64,000 bases of DNA from Deltaproteobacteria bacterium (GCA_016703535.1 JADJBV010000002.1:186001-250000); one strand, 5' to 3'; shown: positions 16,181 through 26,369, counted from the first letter of the stretch. Notes: generated by a model from the letters alone, not told the origin. Translations and numbers: made by a program.

Positions 16181-19100
16181 ATGTCCCGCGTCGACCGCCG
16201 TGAGTTCAGCGAGTCCTTCGCCCAACAGCAGATCCGGGTCGATCAACTGCCCGAGCCGGTGATCCGGCAGCTCGAGTCCCACGGCGTCGATACCGAGGCG
16301 CTGCAGCGGATCGCGGGGGACGATCACCTGATCTCGGGTGAGGAGTTCACCGCGTTGTATGACGCTTTGGCGGTTCGGGAGACCAACGGACAGCGGACCG
16401 ACATCGCGGTGAGCCAAGAGCTCTTTCAGCAGCTGGCGGCCCGGGCGGAGCGGCCTTCGGAGGTCCCTGCGATCCCCGACATCGCCTTTCAAGGGTCGGC
16501 TCGGCCCCGGGCGGTGGGGGTGGGGCTTGCGCCGGGGCCCAACTCTGCCGCGGCTCGAGGCCCCGGCTCGGCGGCGGTGGTGCCCGCGGAAACGCCGGTC
16601 GCCGAGCCCGAAGTGGCCCCGGCCGATCGCTTGGCCGAACAGATGATGGCCTTGGATCCGGCTCGGACCGGCCGCCACGTGCCGGTGCGCGCCTACGTGG
16701 ACGCGATGACCGCCCGGGACGAACAAACTCGGCTGCAAAACGCGGGGGATCGTCGAGGGGCCGCCGCCATCACTCGGCCCGAGGGGGTGCCCGTCGACGT
16801 CTGGAATCTGTCGCGAGCCCTGCAGCAGCGTGGGCTCAACGCCCAAGATGTCCGCACGTTTTTGGCGACGGGTAACTTGCCACCCGGAGATGGGCCCGAT
16901 GGACCGGTCGATCGCATGGCCGAGCTCGAACAAGCGGCTCGACGCCAAGGCAGCTGGACCGCGGTCAACTCCTTCACCTACTTGGTTGGTATGCGCCGGT
17001 CCTTGATGGCGGCCGAACGGCAGGCCCTCACCGCCCGGATCGAGGTGTTGCCGCCCAACGATCCTCAACGCGCCGAACTTCAGTCCGGCATCACCGGGAG
17101 TGAGCAGACCGATCGAGATCTGAACGGCTTCCTCCAGAGCATGTATCGGGACGCGAGCTTGGCCCGAGAGCAGGGGGGCCGATCGGCGTTGTCCCGGGCC
17201 CACACCTACGAGACCAACGCGGCTCGCTTGGAGGCGGCGGGGGATCTCGCCGGCGCGGCCCAGGAGCGGACCCGGGCCCAGGACGCCCGTGATCGAGCGG
17301 CCCGGATCGCCCACTCGGAGGCGACCTATCGCAGCCAGTTTTCCCACTTCATCTCGGCCGACACGACCTTCCAGCTGGCGGCCCGGGCCCAGATCGACAG
17401 CGGTCGCGTCGAGGTCACTCGCCTGCGAGAAACCGCCGGGCCCTTGCCCGCCCAACTCCCGTGGGTTCAGGGGACCGGTGAGGCCGCCAACGGGGTGCCC
17501 AGCGCCGAGGTGTTGTTGACCAACGCTCGAGGCGCCGGCGGCGCCGGTGCACCCCAGCTCGATCTGGAGATCGATCGCTTGCGGGTCAGCGCCGACTTCG
17601 ATCGCTTGGCCACCGAACGATCGGGATACCTGGCCCGAGTGGACGGCGACGGCAATCGGCCGCCGGCTCGCACCGATGCCGGCCGCGCTCAATATCAACG
17701 GTACTTGGACGCCCGGGCCCAGACCGCTTCTTCTTTGATGGAGCGGATTGGCCTCTATGGACCCACGGCCTCCTTGGGCACTAGCGACGCCACGGCCGTC
17801 GGACAACTGAACGTCGAGCGGGCCGAAATCCTCGGCGAACTGAGCCAGATCAGCGGCCGTTCACTCTCCACCGATCGCCACCTGGAGGGGGCCACCACTC
17901 GGGTCACCGAACTCGAGACCCAGGCCGCTCAAAGCGCGACCGCAGTAGACGAGGCTCAGCGGCAACTCACCGAAGATCGAAACCAACGAACGGCGCGTTA
18001 CGAGTCGACCGACTCGATCTTCGGGTTGGATCAACGAGATCTCGACGCTCGCGCCGACGCCGATCGGATCGTCACCATTCGCGAGGCCCAGGTGGCCGTC
18101 ACCCAAGCCCACCAGGACGGAGTCGGATCCGATCTCAGCACCGCCCGGGATCAGGCTCGGACCTGGCAGGTGCAAGCTGGCCGAGACGGTGAAGACGCTC
18201 AAGCCGTTCGTGCGGCCCTGCGCCGCAGCGGTGTACGCACCACCAGCGTCGCCGACGCCCAAGCCCAAACTCGTCGTTTGGCGGACACCAGCGCTCGGGC
18301 GGCCGACGTCGCCCTCGATCGTGCCGAGGCCGCGGTCCCGCCGGGTGGGAGCTTGGCCAACGGCGACCGCTATCAGCTGGGCGCGGCCCGGGCCGAACTT
18401 TCGCTCTACTGGACCCAAAGCGCCGAAGGTGAGCTGGCGGCCCTCGGTGACCCGGCGGGACGCCAAGGCGCGACCACCCGCCTGGATTCTGCGGGCGAAC
18501 AAGCCCAGGCCGCCGACGGTCATCGACAGGCGATGGAGGTCGGTCCGGCGCGGCAAGCCTTGGGCGCTCAGATCGTCTTCGCCGAAAGCCGTTTGGCCTC
18601 CGCCGAGTCCGAATATCGCCCGGGTCGCAGCCGTGATCTTTTGGCCCACGCTCAAGGCATCGCCGACGGTGATCTGGCCGCCGATCCGGCGCGTCAGACC
18701 AACGCCCGGGCCCAGATCGCCCAGGCGGGGGCCGAGTCTTTGGCGCGACGGGATGGCCGCTTGATCGAGATCGTTCGAGCGGGCAACCACGACGTCACCG
18801 CTGCCGACGACATCTACCGGCAGACCACGGGCCTCTTGGCCCAGCTCCCGACCGACGGTGCGCTCGGCCGCGAACTCCGCGGCGCCCGGGACATCATCGG
18901 TCGCTTCGATGCCGCCTTTGCTTTGGCGCCGCAGATGTTCACCCGCACCGTCGAGCAGGCGCAGCGGGGGCACGAGTTGGCCTCGTCCTACACCCGGCTC
19001 ATGGCGCAAGACGAAGGGGACGCGGCGGCGGCCAGCGTTTCGGTGGTCATCTCGGTGCCGATGTTGCCCTTCATCGATCTTCGGGGCGAACTCCGGGACC

Positions 19101-22100
19101 TGGCCGATCGCTCGGCCCAAAGTTGGGTCAACCAGGAGCACGTCGATCTGGCCGGCGCAATGATGGGCGCCCGAGACCTGGGGCGGGGCCTCGCGGAGGC
19201 CCGAGCTCAAGGCCGAGGCTTCGAGTTCCTCGACTCGCTCCGGACCATGCGGGCTTCGTACCGAGACGACACGATCTCGGACGCGACCTTTACAGGTGCC
19301 CGGGATCGAATGACCGCGTTTTTGCCGGAAAACCGGCGAGACGGGCGCTTCGCGATGTGGGCCCACTACGGTGTTTTGGCCTGGAATGGCGGTGGGACCC
19401 CGTTGGGAGAGGCCACCGCCGGCCCGATGTTGGCTTATCAGCAGTCCTTCCAGCAGCTCGGACACGAAGACTTGGCCGTCGTCACCCGGGACTCAGCCCG
19501 GATGATGCAGTACCAAGCCGAGAGCCTGCAGGACACGGTCGATCGCATGTGGGTGGCCCTCACCATCAACACCATCGGTGAGGTGGGCCTGGGGATCGTG
19601 TTGACCGGCGGCTTGGGCTCGGCCGCGGCGGTCGGTGAAGCCGCCAACGTCGCCAACACCGCCCGCAACGTGGCCACCGTGGGCAACGCGGTGCGGACCG
19701 CGACCACCTTGACCCGCTTGGTCGAAGCCGCCCACGCCTTCCGCGCCGTCCACCCGATCTTGTACACCGCCGGAGTGACGGCCGGCGTCGGCACCACCAT
19801 GGCGGGGCTGAGTTACGCGGCCCGCCGAACCTTTGGGCGCAACAGCGTCGCCGCCCAGCTCGCCGACTTCGGCGCTGTGGTGGTGCCGATCGGCGCGGGC
19901 ACTCGAGCTGCTGGTCTTTCGGGTGCGGTCCGTCGAGCCGCCACCATGGGCGAAGGACGGGTCGCCCAACTCCGCCAGGTCTTCAGCGTGGCCCACGCTC
20001 GGGAGGCGCTGGCGATGGAGCGATTGGCGGCCCACGCCCGCTTTTATGGCCCCCAGATGGCGCTCGGTACTTTGATGGGCGTCGGCACCTTGCATGGCAC
20101 GCCGGCCCTGGCCCACGCCTTGGGGGTCGAGCGCAGTGAGGTCGCCCAGATGGCGATCGGCGTGTTGCTCAACACGGCCTTCGCTTCGGGCGGTGCGGCC
20201 CTCGCCGGTCGAGGGCAACGGGCCGCCGCCGCCTCCCGAGCCGCGGAACTTTCGAGGATGGTCGCTGAAACTCAGGGTGGGGGAGGCCTGGGCCAGGTCC
20301 AACGGGTCGCCGCCGAAAGAGCCGCCACGGGCACCATCGAACGCTTCGAGCGAGCCACCGAAGGGCGTATGCCGACCGACGCCGAGCTCCAGCAGCTGCG
20401 CGGCAACTTGGCCCGGGATCTCCAGGTCACCGATGCGTCGGCCCCCGAGTCTCGGGCCGTGCTCGAGGGCGCGGTCGAGAGTTTCCGCATCGAGCGGGCC
20501 ACCACCTTGGCCATTCAAGGTCACGACCTCCGGTCTTTGGCCTCGGATCCCAACGCCGGACCCGCCGCCCTCCAACGGGCCGCCGATCACCTGCACCGAG
20601 CGCGGGGTGGAGCCGAAGGGACTTCACCTTCGCTGTCCGCCCGCCGCGACGCTGCTTTGGCGCTCCAGCGGGTCTTCTCCCAAGACGCCGCAACTCGCCT
20701 CGCAGCGGGTGACACGGCGGGTGCCGCGACCTCTCGGGCCGCCGCCGATCGTTTGGCGGATCAGATCACCGGCGCTGAAATCGCCGCGTCCCTCACCGTG
20801 GCCCGTCCAGGGGGCGAGCCCGTGTTGGGGCCCCGTGAAGCGGCCCGGGTCGAGACCTTATTGGCCACCGAACTCACCGAAGCCCGCCGACGTTTTGAGG
20901 CCCCGGAAGGGGAGCCGATGGGCGCCTACTTCAGCGGCCTCGAGCGCCGAATGCAGGATCAACAAGGCCTGACTCGGGATCAAGCCGCTGCCGTGGTCCA
21001 GACCTTACGTGGTGAGTTGTTCCAGACCGGGCTTCGTCGCGAGTTGGCGGCGCGTCAGGCGGCCGCCGGTGAAGTGCCCCTGAGCAACGCCGAACTTTCG
21101 GCGGCCGGGGAGCAGTTGGCCCGTCGTTTGGGCGTGTCCGATGAGCGGGCCCGGGTCATCGGGCAAGAGATCTTGCTTTCGCGCCCGCAATTCGAAGGTT
21201 CAGGCCTGATCTTGCCGGGCGCCGAGACCCCGGCCCAAGCGGCCCAACGGGCGGTGTACGCCGCCGAACCCCAGTTGATCCGGGCCTTGGGCCCCATGGA
21301 CGCCGAGACCTTCGTTCGGAACTTCGGGGCCCAGCCCGATCCGCAAGTTCTCTTGCGATGGTCCCAAGTCCCGGCCTTCGCCGAGTTGGTCCGCACCGAT
21401 GCCCCCCGGGCGCGGCGGCTCCTCGAGGCGGCCCCCGGCCTGGACGCGGCCACCATCGCTCGGGACCTCGGGATCCCGGCGGCGGAGCTTTTTGTCGAGA
21501 GCCCGGCGGCGATGATCCACTTCCTTCGGACCTCGGGCGCAGACGGCCAGGCGTTGCTGCGCACCGATCCGGCGGCGGCGCGGATCCGCGCTCAGCAATC
21601 CTTCGAGGTTTACCGAGGGGTCGTCGACGAAGGGGATCGGGTGGGCTTCACCGCCCTCAGCGGCACCGAGTCGGCCCAGATCCTCCGACGGGCTCAGGCG
21701 CCGCTCCAAGCCAACGATGCCGCCGACGTCCAGCTTGGTCCCGCCGAGTTGGCCGCGATGGGCCTCGAACCTCGTTATCGATTGACCGTTGATGGCACGA
21801 CGATGGCTTTGTCCGAGCCCTTCAACCTGCACGATGGGCGCCGAGGGATCGTGGCCTTCATCGAAGATGGTGGCCAAACCCACGCTCAGATCTTTTATCG
21901 ATCCAACTCTCAAGCGGTCTGGCGCACCTCGGACGCGAGCCGGAACGGCCACTACGGCAAGGGTCTGGGCGAGACCGACACCGCCTTGCCGCTGGAGCTC
22001 AACGCGACCTTGCACCGCATGGCCCGAGAGAACACGACGCCGCTCCGAGACCCGGAGCAGCGGCGAATTCAAGATCCCACCGGGGATGATTATGGAGACG

Positions 22101-23104
22101 TCGCCGATCGAGCCTTCCGTGGTTTGACTCGGGCCATGACCCCCGAGGCCATCGGCGCCCGACGCATCGAGCTGCACCAAGAGGGCATGGCCGTCCACTA
22201 CTACACCCCGGAATACGCGGCCGCCCACCAGCGCCAATCGGTGGGCGCCAGCAACGGAGAGGTCCACACCCAAGGTGGCCACCCCTTGCCCGATCCGGCC
22301 GGGATGCAGCTCCCGCCGCTCGCCCAACGACCGGACTTTTCTCGGCCCCCTGAGCAGAGCTTCACCTTCCAGTCCGATGCCTACGCTCAGATCACCGGCA
22401 ACGGCCAACTGACCGGGCACATCTACAACTCCCGGGACGGGAGCCTGCGTTACCTGGTCATCGAAGACAGCCAAGGTCGGGTCAGCATCGGTGGCGCCGA
22501 AGCGGTGAACAGCCCGCTCACCCGCTGGGGCAACCGAGAGGCCTTCATCGATCTGCACGGCATGGACGCGCCGCTCTTCGAGTACCACCAGCAGATGTCT
22601 CGGGGCCACGGGGGTGAGCGGGGCACCACCTATCAGTTGAACTGGCAATACGTCCGCGAGACGCCGTTGGTACAAGAGTTCTATCGTCAGCAGGGTCGGC
22701 CGATGCCCGAGGCGTTGCCCGAGTCCGGTTTGCCGCTGCCGAGCCAGGTGCTGGAGCAGGAGCTGAGGGGCCTTCCCCGTCACGACGCGCGAGCGGTTCG
22801 GGGCCTCTTGAGCCCGAACACGCCGACCCCACTGCCCACCGATGTGGCGACGAGGGCGCGGGAGGAGATGGGGAGCTTCGTCCGCTTCGACGGCGCTGAA
22901 TCGGCCCAGTGGTTGGTGCGGGTCGGAGAACGGGTGGGACCCGAGCCTTTGGCCCAGATCTTCGCCGAACGGGGGGCCGCCGAGATCGCGCGGCATCAAG
23001 AACGGATCACGCCTGAGGTGCTGGACGCGTGGGCACGGACTCCACCTTCAGATAGACTGGCGCGGATGCGAGCCGATCTCGATCGGTTCGGGGCGGGGCA
23101 GTGA
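16181..23104 (+). CDS. Giant (2307-residue) protein with EF-hand-like start, coiled-coil body and hydrophobic hinge
   Basis: Start taken at the ATG at 16181 behind GGGGG; an in-frame TTG lies 30 bases earlier. No signal peptide. The first ~70 residues end in an EF-hand-like motif (AGDDHLISGEEFTALYDAL). Residues ~130-1110 are Ala/Arg/Gln/Asp-rich helices with strong coiled-coil character. A cluster of hydrophobic helices lies at ~1120-1345 (IGEVGLGIVLTGGLGSAAAV, ILYTAGVTAGVGTTMAGL, IGVLLNTAFASGGAALAG). More helical sequence follows to ~1780. The last ~500 residues are different: Tyr/His/Asn-rich and beta-like (AQIFYRSNSQAVWRTSD, MAVHYYTPEYAAAHQR, EAFIDLHGMDAPLFEYHQQ), as expected of a globular effector or enzyme domain. 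I do not recognise a family. A 203-residue gene follows 9 bases downstream. Confidence 0.9.
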   Translation: MSRVDRREFSESFAQQQIRVDQLPEPVIRQLESHGVDTEALQRIAGDDHLISGEEFTALYDALAVRETNGQRTDIAVSQELFQQLAARAERPSEVPAIPDIAFQGSARPRAVGVGLAPGPNSAAARGPGSAAVVPAETPVAEPEVAPADRLAEQMMALDPARTGRHVPVRAYVDAMTARDEQTRLQNAGDRRGAAAITRPEGVPVDVWNLSRALQQRGLNAQDVRTFLATGNLPPGDGPDGPVDRMAELEQAARRQGSWTAVNSFTYLVGMRRSLMAAERQALTARIEVLPPNDPQRAELQSGITGSEQTDRDLNGFLQSMYRDASLAREQGGRSALSRAHTYETNAARLEAAGDLAGAAQERTRAQDARDRAARIAHSEATYRSQFSHFISADTTFQLAARAQIDSGRVEVTRLRETAGPLPAQLPWVQGTGEAANGVPSAEVLLTNARGAGGAGAPQLDLEIDRLRVSADFDRLATERSGYLARVDGDGNRPPARTDAGRAQYQRYLDARAQTASSLMERIGLYGPTASLGTSDATAVGQLNVERAEILGELSQISGRSLSTDRHLEGATTRVTELETQAAQSATAVDEAQRQLTEDRNQRTARYESTDSIFGLDQRDLDARADADRIVTIREAQVAVTQAHQDGVGSDLSTARDQARTWQVQAGRDGEDAQAVRAALRRSGVRTTSVADAQAQTRRLADTSARAADVALDRAEAAVPPGGSLANGDRYQLGAARAELSLYWTQSAEGELAALGDPAGRQGATTRLDSAGEQAQAADGHRQAMEVGPARQALGAQIVFAESRLASAESEYRPGRSRDLLAHAQGIADGDLAADPARQTNARAQIAQAGAESLARRDGRLIEIVRAGNHDVTAADDIYRQTTGLLAQLPTDGALGRELRGARDIIGRFDAAFALAPQMFTRTVEQAQRGHELASSYTRLMAQDEGDAAAASVSVVISVPMLPFIDLRGELRDLADRSAQSWVNQEHVDLAGAMMGARDLGRGLAEARAQGRGFEFLDSLRTMRASYRDDTISDATFTGARDRMTAFLPENRRDGRFAMWAHYGVLAWNGGGTPLGEATAGPMLAYQQSFQQLGHEDLAVVTRDSARMMQYQAESLQDTVDRMWVALTINTIGEVGLGIVLTGGLGSAAAVGEAANVANTARNVATVGNAVRTATTLTRLVEAAHAFRAVHPILYTAGVTAGVGTTMAGLSYAARRTFGRNSVAAQLADFGAVVVPIGAGTRAAGLSGAVRRAATMGEGRVAQLRQVFSVAHAREALAMERLAAHARFYGPQMALGTLMGVGTLHGTPALAHALGVERSEVAQMAIGVLLNTAFASGGAALAGRGQRAAAASRAAELSRMVAETQGGGGLGQVQRVAAERAATGTIERFERATEGRMPTDAELQQLRGNLARDLQVTDASAPESRAVLEGAVESFRIERATTLAIQGHDLRSLASDPNAGPAALQRAADHLHRARGGAEGTSPSLSARRDAALALQRVFSQDAATRLAAGDTAGAATSRAAADRLADQITGAEIAASLTVARPGGEPVLGPREAARVETLLATELTEARRRFEAPEGEPMGAYFSGLERRMQDQQGLTRDQAAAVVQTLRGELFQTGLRRELAARQAAAGEVPLSNAELSAAGEQLARRLGVSDERARVIGQEILLSRPQFEGSGLILPGAETPAQAAQRAVYAAEPQLIRALGPMDAETFVRNFGAQPDPQVLLRWSQVPAFAELVRTDAPRARRLLEAAPGLDAATIARDLGIPAAELFVESPAAMIHFLRTSGADGQALLRTDPAAARIRAQQSFEVYRGVVDEGDRVGFTALSGTESAQILRRAQAPLQANDAADVQLGPAELAAMGLEPRYRLTVDGTTMALSEPFNLHDGRRGIVAFIEDGGQTHAQIFYRSNSQAVWRTSDASRNGHYGKGLGETDTALPLELNATLHRMARENTTPLRDPEQRRIQDPTGDDYGDVADRAFRGLTRAMTPEAIGARRIELHQEGMAVHYYTPEYAAAHQRQSVGASNGEVHTQGGHPLPDPAGMQLPPLAQRPDFSRPPEQSFTFQSDAYAQITGNGQLTGHIYNSRDGSLRYLVIEDSQGRVSIGGAEAVNSPLTRWGNREAFIDLHGMDAPLFEYHQQMSRGHGGERGTTYQLNWQYVRETPLVQEFYRQQGRPMPEALPESGLPLPSQVLEQELRGLPRHDARAVRGLLSPNTPTPLPTDVATRAREEMGSFVRFDGAESAQWLVRVGERVGPEPLAQIFAERGAAEIARHQERITPEVLDAWARTPPSDRLARMRADLDRFGAGQ

Positions 23105-23113
23105 GGTCAGGCC

Positions 23114-23725
23114 ATGAGCGAACGTTTTGACGTCTACTTCCTCAAATCGACGCCGTCGGAGCTCGCGATCGCCCAGGCTGCGGGTCGGGCGTTTCAGATC
23201 CCGCCCGAGCGGGTGCACGTCGGGCCCGAACTCAGCCCCTTCGGCGCCGCGGTCCAGGTTTTGGTATCGGCCAGCCCTCGCCCGTACGCCAAAACCTTGG
23301 ATCTCCGGGTCGCCGACGCGGTGCGGGACGGCCGAGACGCGGCCCAGGTGGCGATGACCTTCGCCGATGCACTCCGGGCGCCGCTGGTTCGGGCCTTGGG
23401 GGGTGTGGGGCGGGACCGGCCGCTCTCGATCGTGCCTGGCAAAGATCCGGCGCCGATCAAGGGGGACGGCCCCTGGCGACCGCTGCTCGCGGAGCGCCGG
23501 TTGTCGCGACTCCGCAGTGAACTTCGGGATGCGCCGCTCCCCAAACTCCAGCTGGAACACCAGGCCCTCTTCGATCGATTGCAACACAAGTTGACCAAAG
23601 AGGGTCTCGCCTGCGACCGGGCCGAGTTGGCCGTCGACGTCGCGGCCGCCGAACGGGCCTGGCCCGAGGGTCAACGTCCCTTGGCGGTCGGGTTGTTGCT
23701 CGAGGGGGCCGAGGCCCTGCTCTGA
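23114..23725 (+). CDS. Hypothetical protein coupled to the giant gene
   Basis: 203 residues, ATG 9 bases after the giant gene's stop, so almost certainly in the same transcript. It has no signal peptide or membrane segment. The N-terminal ~100 residues look alpha/beta (FDVYFLKSTPSELAIAQAAG, AAVQVLVSASPRPYAKTLDL) and the C-terminal half is helical and charged (LEHQALFDRLQHKLTKEG). No family recognised. Its size and position would fit a dedicated chaperone, immunity or adaptor protein for the giant protein, but this is inference only. Confidence 0.78.
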   Translation: MSERFDVYFLKSTPSELAIAQAAGRAFQIPPERVHVGPELSPFGAAVQVLVSASPRPYAKTLDLRVADAVRDGRDAAQVAMTFADALRAPLVRALGGVGRDRPLSIVPGKDPAPIKGDGPWRPLLAERRLSRLRSELRDAPLPKLQLEHQALFDRLQHKLTKEGLACDRAELAVDVAAAERAWPEGQRPLAVGLLLEGAEALL

Positions 23726-23743
23726 TCCCGAACGCCCGCCGTG

Positions 23744-23749
23744 TATCCT
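23744..23749 (+). promoter_or_regulatory. Candidate -10 hexamer TATCCT before the NMO-like gene
   Basis: TATCCT ends six bases before the chosen ATG at 23756, in the short gap after the 203-residue gene. With the usual spacing, transcription would begin at the start codon itself. No clear -35 or ribosome site is seen. Confidence 0.35.
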
Positions 23750-23755
23750 GCGGCC

Positions 23756-24820
23756 ATGAAAAGCAGTGACGTCGCGGCCCGGTTGGGCGTGGAGCTCCCG
23801 ATCATCCAGGGTCCCTTTGGCGGCGGCTTGTCCACGGTTCAGCTCGCCGCCACGGTCTCCAACGCTGGCGGCCTCGGATCTTTTGGGGCGCACATCTTGT
23901 CGCCCGAAGCGATCGCCACGACCACCCGCGCCCTTCGGGAGCAGACCTCCAAGCCCTTCGCCCTCAACCTTTGGATCTCCAATCAAGACCCGGGTGGGCT
24001 CGACTTCGACGCCGCCACCTTCCAGGCCGCCTTGGCGCCGCTGGTGCCGTATTTCCTCGAGCACGATCTGCCATTGCCGACTTTGCCAGCCTCGAGTGCG
24101 GTCGGCTTCAAGTACGAAGTGCAGATCGAAGCCCTGCTCGAGGCTCGGCCTCCGGTCTTCAGCTTCGTCTTTGGGATCCCCGAGCCAAAGATCTTGGAGG
24201 CCTGTCGCGCTCGACGGATCGTCACCATTGGCGCCGCGACCTCGATCGCCGAAGCTCAGGCCTTGGAGTCGGCGGGCGTCGATCTGATCGTCGCCACCGG
24301 TTCTGAAGCGGGGGGACATCGGCCTTCTTTTTTGGATCGCCCCGAGGAGGTGTTGATGGGGACCTTCGGGCTCGTCCAGCTGATCAGCGCCCGGGTCCGG
24401 ACGCCGGTGATCGCCGCCGGTGGGGTGGTGGATGGTCGTGGGGTGCAAGCGGCCCGGGCCTTGGGGGCCCAAGCGGTACAAGTCGGCACCGCCTTTTTGG
24501 CCTGCGAAGAGTCTGGCGCCTCGACCGAACATCGAAAGATGCTCCACTCGCCGCGGAGTGAACGCACCACCTTGACCCGCAGCTTTTCGGGTCGTTTGGC
24601 CCGAGGGTTGGAGAATCGTTGGGCTCGAGAGTGGCAAGGACGGACGACGGCGCCTTATCCGCTCCAGGGATATTTGGCGGCCCAGCTGCGCAAAGGGTTG
24701 GCCGAACGTCAGGGGCCAGTGACCGAACTCGGCGCCTTGTGGGGCAGCCAAGTGGCCCCCAACCTGCGTCACCACCGGGCCATCGACGTGATGAACAGCC
24801 TGATCGAAGGGCTGGACTGA
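23756..24820 (+). CDS. Nitronate monooxygenase (NPD)-family flavoenzyme
   Basis: 354 residues from the ATG at 23756. The TIM-barrel landmarks of the 2-nitropropane dioxygenase/NMO family are clear: PIIQGPFGGGLSTVQLAATV, SNAGGLGSFGA, NLWI, VTIGAATSIAEAQALESAGV, the FMN phosphate site ATGSEAGGHRP, and TPVIAAGGVVDGRGVQAARA with GAQAVQVGTAFLAC. It should oxidise nitronates using FMN, but related family members are enoyl reductases or other oxidoreductases, so the substrate is open. It stands alone between the giant-gene pair and pirin. Confidence 0.93.
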   Translation: MKSSDVAARLGVELPIIQGPFGGGLSTVQLAATVSNAGGLGSFGAHILSPEAIATTTRALREQTSKPFALNLWISNQDPGGLDFDAATFQAALAPLVPYFLEHDLPLPTLPASSAVGFKYEVQIEALLEARPPVFSFVFGIPEPKILEACRARRIVTIGAATSIAEAQALESAGVDLIVATGSEAGGHRPSFLDRPEEVLMGTFGLVQLISARVRTPVIAAGGVVDGRGVQAARALGAQAVQVGTAFLACEESGASTEHRKMLHSPRSERTTLTRSFSGRLARGLENRWAREWQGRTTAPYPLQGYLAAQLRKGLAERQGPVTELGALWGSQVAPNLRHHRAIDVMNSLIEGLD

Positions 24821-24902
24821 GTGCCCTCGGTCGCGGGTAGGTCCCAGTGTGATACCGACCCAAACCCGGCATGAAATGGGTGCGTCGTCGGTTGCGGCAC
24901 AA

Positions 24903-24908
24903 TAGGAT
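24903..24908 (+). promoter_or_regulatory. Candidate -10 hexamer TAGGAT before the pirin gene
   Basis: TAGGAT ends nine bases before the ATG at 24918. It fits the window-wide pattern of near-leaderless starts. No good -35 is visible at standard spacing. Confidence 0.35.
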
Positions 24909-24917
24909 GGGACCTCG

Positions 24918-25931
24918 ATGACCCCCAAGCGCTTTCAAACCGGACCCCTCGGCTTCCCTTGGGCTACCCGGGATCCGTTCCTCTTTTGTGTGCACCACCT
25001 CGATGGTTATCCGAAGGGCAACGGCAAACTCGGGCCTCAGGCCTCGCTGGCGGGTCGCAACCTGGGCATGGACTTCGAGGGCAAAGACGGCTGGCGCATG
25101 TACCACGGTGAGGTGGTGCCCGGATTTCCGGCCCATCCCCACCGGGGCTTCGAGACCGTGACGGTCGCGCGTCAGGGCCACATCGATCACTCCGACTCTT
25201 TGGGCGCCACCGCCCGTTTTGGGCAAGGCGACGTGCAGTGGATGACCGCCGGCCGCGGCATCGTGCACGCCGAGATGTTCCCGCTGCTTTCGGCGGACCA
25301 ACCCAACACCGTCGAGCTCTTTCAGATCTGGCTCAACCTGCCGGCGCGTCACAAGATGGTCGAGCCCCACTTCAAGATGTTGTTTGCGCCCAAGATCCCG
25401 CGGCAGGTGGTCACCGATGGTGCGGGTCGCAAGACCGAGGTCGTGACCGTCGCCGGGCGTTTTCAACAAGGTGAGGTGCCGAGCCCGCCACCCAAAAGTT
25501 GGGCCGCCGATCCGAGCAACGAGGTCGCGATCTGGACCCTACGCCTCGAACCCAAGGCCCAGTTCCGGATCCCGCCGGCCAGCCCCGGGGTGCAACGTTC
25601 GCTCTACTTCTTCGCGGGCGATGACCTGTCGGTGGACGGTCACTTCCTCTCCGAACACGCCGCGATCAACTTCGACGGCGCGCCCGCGGTGGAGCTGGAG
25701 AACGGCGCCTTACCGAGTGAACTTCTCATGTTGCAGGGCCGCCCGATCGGCGAGCCGGTGGTTCAGCATGGTCCCTTCGTGATGAACACCCGGGCCGAGA
25801 TCGCCCAAGCGATGAGCGACTACCAACGCACCCAATTCGGCGGCTGGCCTTGGCCGAGCTCCGAGCCGGTGCACCCCGCCGGCGCCGGCCGCTTCGCCAA
25901 ACACGCCGACGGCCTGATCGAGAAGGTCTAG
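24918..25931 (+). CDS. Pirin-family cupin protein
   Basis: 337 residues, somewhat longer than typical pirins (~290). The signature metal-site motifs are present: FPAHPHRGFETVTVARQG (two His) and the strand pair GDVQWMTAGRGIVHAEMFP (His and Glu), followed by VELFQIWLNLPARHKMVEPH. The second cupin half runs from FRIPPASPGVQRSLYFFAGD to the C-terminus. Family members are iron-dependent quercetin-2,3-dioxygenase-like or redox-sensing proteins. The stop overlaps the convergent small lipoprotein gene by 4 bases. Confidence 0.93.
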   Translation: MTPKRFQTGPLGFPWATRDPFLFCVHHLDGYPKGNGKLGPQASLAGRNLGMDFEGKDGWRMYHGEVVPGFPAHPHRGFETVTVARQGHIDHSDSLGATARFGQGDVQWMTAGRGIVHAEMFPLLSADQPNTVELFQIWLNLPARHKMVEPHFKMLFAPKIPRQVVTDGAGRKTEVVTVAGRFQQGEVPSPPPKSWAADPSNEVAIWTLRLEPKAQFRIPPASPGVQRSLYFFAGDDLSVDGHFLSEHAAINFDGAPAVELENGALPSELLMLQGRPIGEPVVQHGPFVMNTRAEIAQAMSDYQRTQFGGWPWPSSEPVHPAGAGRFAKHADGLIEKV

Positions 25932-26188
25932 TAGGTCCGCTCCACGAACTCGTCCAGGAACCAGAGTCGACCGTTGGCGCTGACACACCCAGCGGGCAAC
26001 TTGTTCGGGCGAGTCAGCCAGGCCTGGTTGCACGTCGCCGCGTAGCTGCGGATCGCCTCTTCGGTGGCCTGATCCGGGTTGGGGGTGGTGCCGGGCTTTC
26101 GTTCGGTGACGCCCGAGGCACAACCGGTCAACACCTCGACGCCGATCAAGCCTGCGCCCACGACCTTCGCCATTCGTCCCACGCTCAT
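25928..26188 (-). CDS. Small lipoprotein of unknown function
   Basis: 86 residues. The N-terminus VVGAGLIGVEVLTGCASG has a lipobox (LTGC), leaving a ~62-residue mature peptide with two Cys (AATCNQAWL and PAGCVSANG) that could form a disulfide. It is 3'-overlapping and convergent with pirin. No family recognised. The 180 bases upstream, toward the Sel1-like lipoprotein gene, are a shared divergent promoter region in which I see no definite motif. Confidence 0.7.
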   Translation of the reverse strand: MSVGRMAKVVGAGLIGVEVLTGCASGVTERKPGTTPNPDQATEEAIRSYAATCNQAWLTRPNKLPAGCVSANGRLWFLDEFVERTY

Positions 26189-26369
26189 GGGTGTGATCCT
26201 CCCAGGGCTTTATCGGTGGACCCTCCGATCGGGTGCGACTCAGGACTACACGAACCTCACTCGTCGTATTCAGCGCTTGAAGACAGGGTGTTGGCTGGGG
26301 GCGGCAACCCATCCGTGTGCGCCCACAAGCGTGGACAGGAACGGCCCGGCGGCGAGTACAAAGGGAGTG

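Noticed and set aside
17861..22999. Long minus-strand frames opposite the giant gene
   Set aside because: Antisense of a continuous 6.9-kb coding frame, Gly/Arg-rich, no motif.
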